Source: Lachnospiraceae bacterium (GTDB lineage Bacteria; Bacillota; Clostridia; Lachnospirales; Lachnospiraceae). Taken from it: DNA of 34,585 bases. The DNA lies in contig JAFLSZ010000011.1 of NCBI GenBank assembly GCA_022510665.1, positions 1 through 34,585 of the forward strand, given 5' to 3'. The notes under the pieces were generated by a model. That model searched no databases, had not been told where the DNA came from, and worked only from the letters and a program-made list of their open reading frames with translations. How positions within the stretch are numbered: the first letter of the stretch is position 1; each line of letters begins with the position of its first letter. This document shows positions 32,100 through 34,585 of this stretch, piece after piece. The position numbers were made by a program, and so were the translations under genes.

Positions 32100-33491
32100 A
32101 TGGCAGAAAAGAAGATGCCGAGAGTAATGATTGCCGCCTTAAAAAGCGGAAGCGGAAAAACATTGTTTACCTGTATGCTGTTGGAGGCGTTAAAGCAAAG
32201 AGGCCTGAACCCGGCGGCGTTTAAGTGCGGGCCGGACTATATCGACCCTATGTTTCATAAAAAAGTAATCGGCGTGCCTTCCTATAATCTGGACGCCTTT
32301 TTCTCGGAAAGCAGAGACTTAAAATCATCGTTTGCGGAAAACAGCGGCGGCGCGGGAATCGCGGTTTTGGAAGGTGTTATGGGAGTTTTTGACGGACTCG
32401 GAGGAATTAAGGAGGAAGGTTCATCGTATCAGATTGCGGGTATTTTGGGCGTGCCGATTGTTCTTGTAATTGACGTACACGGAATGGGACGGACGGTGCT
32501 GTCTGTGCTGGCGGGCGTACTCCGGTATGACGCAAAGAAACTGATTCGGGGGATTATATTAAACCGGACGACGCGGAGCTTTTATGAGACGCTAAAGCCG
32601 GTCATTGAAGAGGAGCTTTCGATAGCGGTACTTGGGTATTATCCGGTACGGAAAAATCTGTGTCTGGAAAGCCGTCATCTGGGGTTGAAGATGCCGGATG
32701 AGGTGAGAAACATTAAAGAGCAGATGCGGCAGGCGGCAGCGGAGCTGGAAGCGTCTGTAGACGTAGAAGCCGTTGCCGCTCTGGCAGCGGACGCGGCGGC
32801 GGTTTCCTATGCCCCGTGGCAGAGAACGAATACGGCGCCCGCGGTTAAAATCGCCGTTGCCATGGACGAGGCGTTTTGTTTTTATTATGAGGACAATCTG
32901 CGTCTGTTAAAGGAAGCGGGAGCACAGACAGTTTTTTTCTCTCCGCTGCGTGATACGGCGCTGCCAAAGGACGTTGACGGGCTTTTGCTCGGCGGCGGTT
33001 ATCCGGAGCTTTATGCAAAGGAACTTGCAGGAAACGAAGCAATGAAAAAAGCAGTCCGGGAAGCAATCGAAAACGGAATGCCTTCGGTTGCGGAATGCGG
33101 AGGTTTTCTGTATCTGCATGAAGAACTGGAGGACGCGCAAGGAAATCCTCATGCAATGTGCGGAGTAGTGCGGGGACGCTGCTATAATACGGGAAAACCG
33201 GTGCGCTTTGGCTACATCACGGTGGAGGAAACCGGAGAAAAGGTGTGGGGAAAAGGAGGAGAACTGCGCGGCCATGAGTTTCACTATTATGACAGTACGG
33301 TAAACGGAGAGGACTGTATCGCGAGAAAGCCGGTCGGAAAGAAAGAGTGGGCGTGTGTTCACGAAAAAGACAACTGCTGGTGGGGATTTCCGCATCTGTA
33401 TTATCCGTCCTGTCCGGGATTTGCGGTTCATTTTATACAAAAGGCAATGGAGTTTCATCAAAGAAGAACGGGAAGTGAGGGGAAGAAATGA
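32100..33491 (+). CDS. cbiA: Cobyrinate a,c-diamide synthase
   Basis: A 463-residue glutamine-dependent amidase for side chains a and c of cobyrinic acid. The N-terminal ATPase domain has ALKSGSGKTLFTCMLLEAL, the CbiA-specific AAFKCGPDYIDPMFHKKV, and GVMGVFDGLGG. The C-terminal glutamine amidotransferase domain has LLGGGYPELYAKELAGNEAM, the nucleophile in VAECGGFLYLHEEL (Cys333) and GHEFHYYDS. AAAGGAG at 32083-32089 is the SD. The stop overlaps the next ATG by 4 nt. Confidence 0.96.
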   Translation: MAEKKMPRVMIAALKSGSGKTLFTCMLLEALKQRGLNPAAFKCGPDYIDPMFHKKVIGVPSYNLDAFFSESRDLKSSFAENSGGAGIAVLEGVMGVFDGLGGIKEEGSSYQIAGILGVPIVLVIDVHGMGRTVLSVLAGVLRYDAKKLIRGIILNRTTRSFYETLKPVIEEELSIAVLGYYPVRKNLCLESRHLGLKMPDEVRNIKEQMRQAAAELEASVDVEAVAALAADAAAVSYAPWQRTNTAPAVKIAVAMDEAFCFYYEDNLRLLKEAGAQTVFFSPLRDTALPKDVDGLLLGGGYPELYAKELAGNEAMKKAVREAIENGMPSVAECGGFLYLHEELEDAQGNPHAMCGVVRGRCYNTGKPVRFGYITVEETGEKVWGKGGELRGHEFHYYDSTVNGEDCIARKPVGKKEWACVHEKDNCWWGFPHLYYPSCPGFAVHFIQKAMEFHQRRTGSEGKK

Positions 33492-33724
33492 CAAGTAATT
33501 CCTATTGTTTTTTTGCGAACAAAGAATGTCAATATTATCCGTGTCATAAGGGCATAGAAGAACTGAACTGTTTGTTCTGCTATTGTCCTTTGTACCGTAT
33601 GGAGCAGTGTCCGGGAAATCCCTCATATAAGGAAAAAGAGGGAAAGAAAATCAAAGTATGTACGGACTGCACGTTTCCTCACAGGCCGGAGAATTATAAG
33701 AAGGTATTGGAATTGCTGCGGTAG
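33488..33724 (+). CDS. Cysteine-rich small-domain protein, likely metal-binding
   Basis: A 78-residue protein with nine cysteines (positions 7, 14, 19, 28, 31, 33, 41, 58 and 61), including CLFCYC and CTDC, and several aromatic residues. It fits the short cysteine-rich domain family found beside or fused to cobalamin biosynthesis proteins; the family has no firmly assigned function that I can state. Clustered cysteines suggest binding of Zn, Fe-S or possibly cobalt. It is translationally coupled to cbiA through ATGA with GGGGAAG before the start, and it is the last gene before the operon terminator. Confidence 0.85.
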   Translation: MTSNSYCFFANKECQYYPCHKGIEELNCLFCYCPLYRMEQCPGNPSYKEKEGKKIKVCTDCTFPHRPENYKKVLELLR

Positions 33725-33800
33725 CGCCCGGCGCCAGAGTTGTGCAGGCGGAAGTTTCTGCTCTTGTTGTCCCGTTTCATGAAAAGCAGGCTTGCTAAAA

Positions 33801-33838
33801 AACGCCGACCGTTTCTCTCATGCGGTCGGCGTTTTTTT
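33801..33838. terminator. Bidirectional terminator between the B12 operon and the flavin reductase gene
   Basis: ACGCCGACCG (33802-33811) pairs perfectly with CGGTCGGCGT (33823-33832). A T-run follows (33832-33838) and an A-run precedes (33797-33802), so it can stop both the plus-strand operon and the minus-strand gene ending at 33840. The 33725-33795 stretch before it shows nothing else. Confidence 0.92.
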
Positions 33839-33839
33839 C

Positions 33840-34343
33840 TTATCTTGCCAGAATCTGGGTAATTTCTCCCACGTACATAGTGTGCATATCGTTATCCTGA
33901 TAGAAAGAGGAGGCGATAGCAGGGTCAATAAACTGGTCTGCCGTAAGCGGAGTGGCAGAAAGCTTTTTGCAGATAAACACGAAGTTTCCTTCGTCGATAA
34001 ATGGGGTGCTGCCGCTGAAATTTATGTTGAAGCGTGCGCCCGCGATTTTGTCTTCTGCCCTGCCAGAAACCGTACCGAGGTATTTTAAGGCAGCGTGCTG
34101 TCCTTCAAAAAACGTAAGGGAAAATGTATCGTTTGCATCAATAAATTCTTTGGTATAGCGGCTTTCGCGTACAAAGATGAAAGCGACATTCTTTCCCCAC
34201 AGAACACCGAATCCTCCCCAGGAAGCTGTCATTGTGTTGGCCTTTTCTTTCGTTCCTGCGGTAATCAGCATCCAGTCCTTTCCGATTTTGGTAAACGGGT
34301 TCAATTCGAGAAGTTCCGTAGGATATGGTTGAAAAGTGTGCAT
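33840..34343 (-). CDS. Flavin reductase-like FMN-binding split-barrel protein
   Basis: A 167-residue protein of the flavin reductase/DIM6-NTAB type. The N-terminal part ELNPFTKIGKDWMLITAGTK and TMTASWGGFGVLWGKNVAFI, followed by VRESRYTKEFIDANDTFSLT, match the FMN-binding split barrel. These proteins usually bind FMN and reduce flavin or other small substrates; the exact substrate is unknown. AAGGAAGGA lies about 8 nt before the ATG and a promoter is visible at 34376-34404. The gene faces the B12 operon and shares its terminator. Confidence 0.88.
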   Translation of the reverse strand: MHTFQPYPTELLELNPFTKIGKDWMLITAGTKEKANTMTASWGGFGVLWGKNVAFIFVRESRYTKEFIDANDTFSLTFFEGQHAALKYLGTVSGRAEDKIAGARFNINFSGSTPFIDEGNFVFICKKLSATPLTADQFIDPAIASSFYQDNDMHTMYVGEITQILAR

Positions 34344-34375
34344 AGAAAATCCTTCCTTCTATATATGTTTAGTCT

Positions 34376-34404
34376 AGTTTACCATACTTTTCTTGAAATG
34401 TGAA
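34376..34404 (-). promoter_or_regulatory. Promoter of the flavin reductase-like gene
   Basis: On the minus strand, TTCACA (34404 to 34399), a 17-nt spacer, and TAAACT (34381 to 34376) with TG in extended -10 position (TGGTAAACT). The transcript would start about 25 nt before the ATG. Confidence 0.5.
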
Positions 34405-34484
34405 TAGGATATCGCCTTGAGTTTCCGCATTTTTTAGCTGCTTTAAAAACTTCCGCAGATTGCACGCTCTCTGATTTTTGTATT

Positions 34485-34585
34485 TGTCCGAAGGACCGTG
34501 TTTTTAGCGGAGCCGGAATCACCTCTTAGCGCCGGTTAGACGCGAGGATGCTCCCGAGCGGCTTAACGGCTCTTAGAGGAAGTCC
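34485..34585. repeat. Structured intergenic element at the window end (incomplete)
   Basis: A small hairpin TGTCC-GAA-GGACC lies near 34485-34497. A larger fold follows: CCTCT (34522-34526) with AGAGG (34575-34579), and GCCG plus TTA (34531-34537) with TAA plus CGGC (34563-34570). The heptamer CTCTTAG occurs twice (34524-34530 region and 34571-34577 region). No ORF is credible here. The element probably continues beyond the window. It looks like an intergenic repeat or structured RNA but has no identity I can assign. Confidence 0.4.

Noticed and set aside
33792-34403. Plus-strand open frames over the flavin reductase gene
   Set aside because: They are antisense to a recognisable minus-strand protein and run through the bidirectional terminator.

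Overview
The window looks like a chromosomal segment of an anaerobic Gram-positive Clostridia bacterium, most likely a Lachnospiraceae member. This is inferred from the T-box leader, strong SD sequences, an oxygen-sensitive class III ribonucleotide reductase, the anaerobic (cbi-type) cobalamin pathway and two BspA-like leucine-rich-repeat surface proteins. No species can be named from sequence alone.

Layout. (1) 1-205: the 3' part of a tRNA-Gly(GCC), a strong terminator, and a stretch with tRNA-derived fragments. (2) 325-2716: a BspA-like LRR lipoprotein built from 69-bp repeats, convergent with a flavodoxin-type FMN reductase. (3) 2886-6486: a three-gene unit (U32-like protein, TPR lipoprotein, HflX GTPase) with its own promoter and terminator. 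(4) 6489-9045: nrdD carrying a C-terminal redoxin domain. (5) 9049-12534: tcdA and a second, sortase-type BspA-like surface protein. (6) 12656-14343: serS behind a T-box leader. (7) 14340-33838: a cobalamin riboswitch followed by 20 same-strand genes with short gaps or overlaps, ending at a strong terminator. (8) 33840-34404: a divergent flavin reductase gene, then a structured repeat running off the window end.

The B12 locus starts with a small lipoprotein and a BtuFCD-like importer. It then encodes lower-ligand and nucleotide-loop assembly (cobT, cobU, cobS, cobC), amidation (cobQ/cbiP, cbiA), aminopropanol attachment (cbiB, cobD) and most corrin-ring steps (cbiC, cbiD, cbiF, cbiG, cbiH and a cobK-cbiE-cbiT fusion). 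Not found here are the cobalt chelatase (cbiK/cbiX), the C20 methyltransferase (cbiL/cobI), sirohydrochlorin synthesis, the corrinoid adenosyltransferase and cbiMNQO. The operon could therefore support both salvage (import plus loop assembly) and de novo synthesis if those steps are encoded elsewhere.

The less ordinary signals are: a pair of related structured elements that each follow a leader terminator (serS and B12 leaders); a T-box-like fragment forming the 3' end of the second BspA-like gene; a second, P-loop-defective CobU-like protein; an ABC ATPase with an unexplained C-terminal domain; and a NEAT-like small lipoprotein as first gene of the riboswitch operon.
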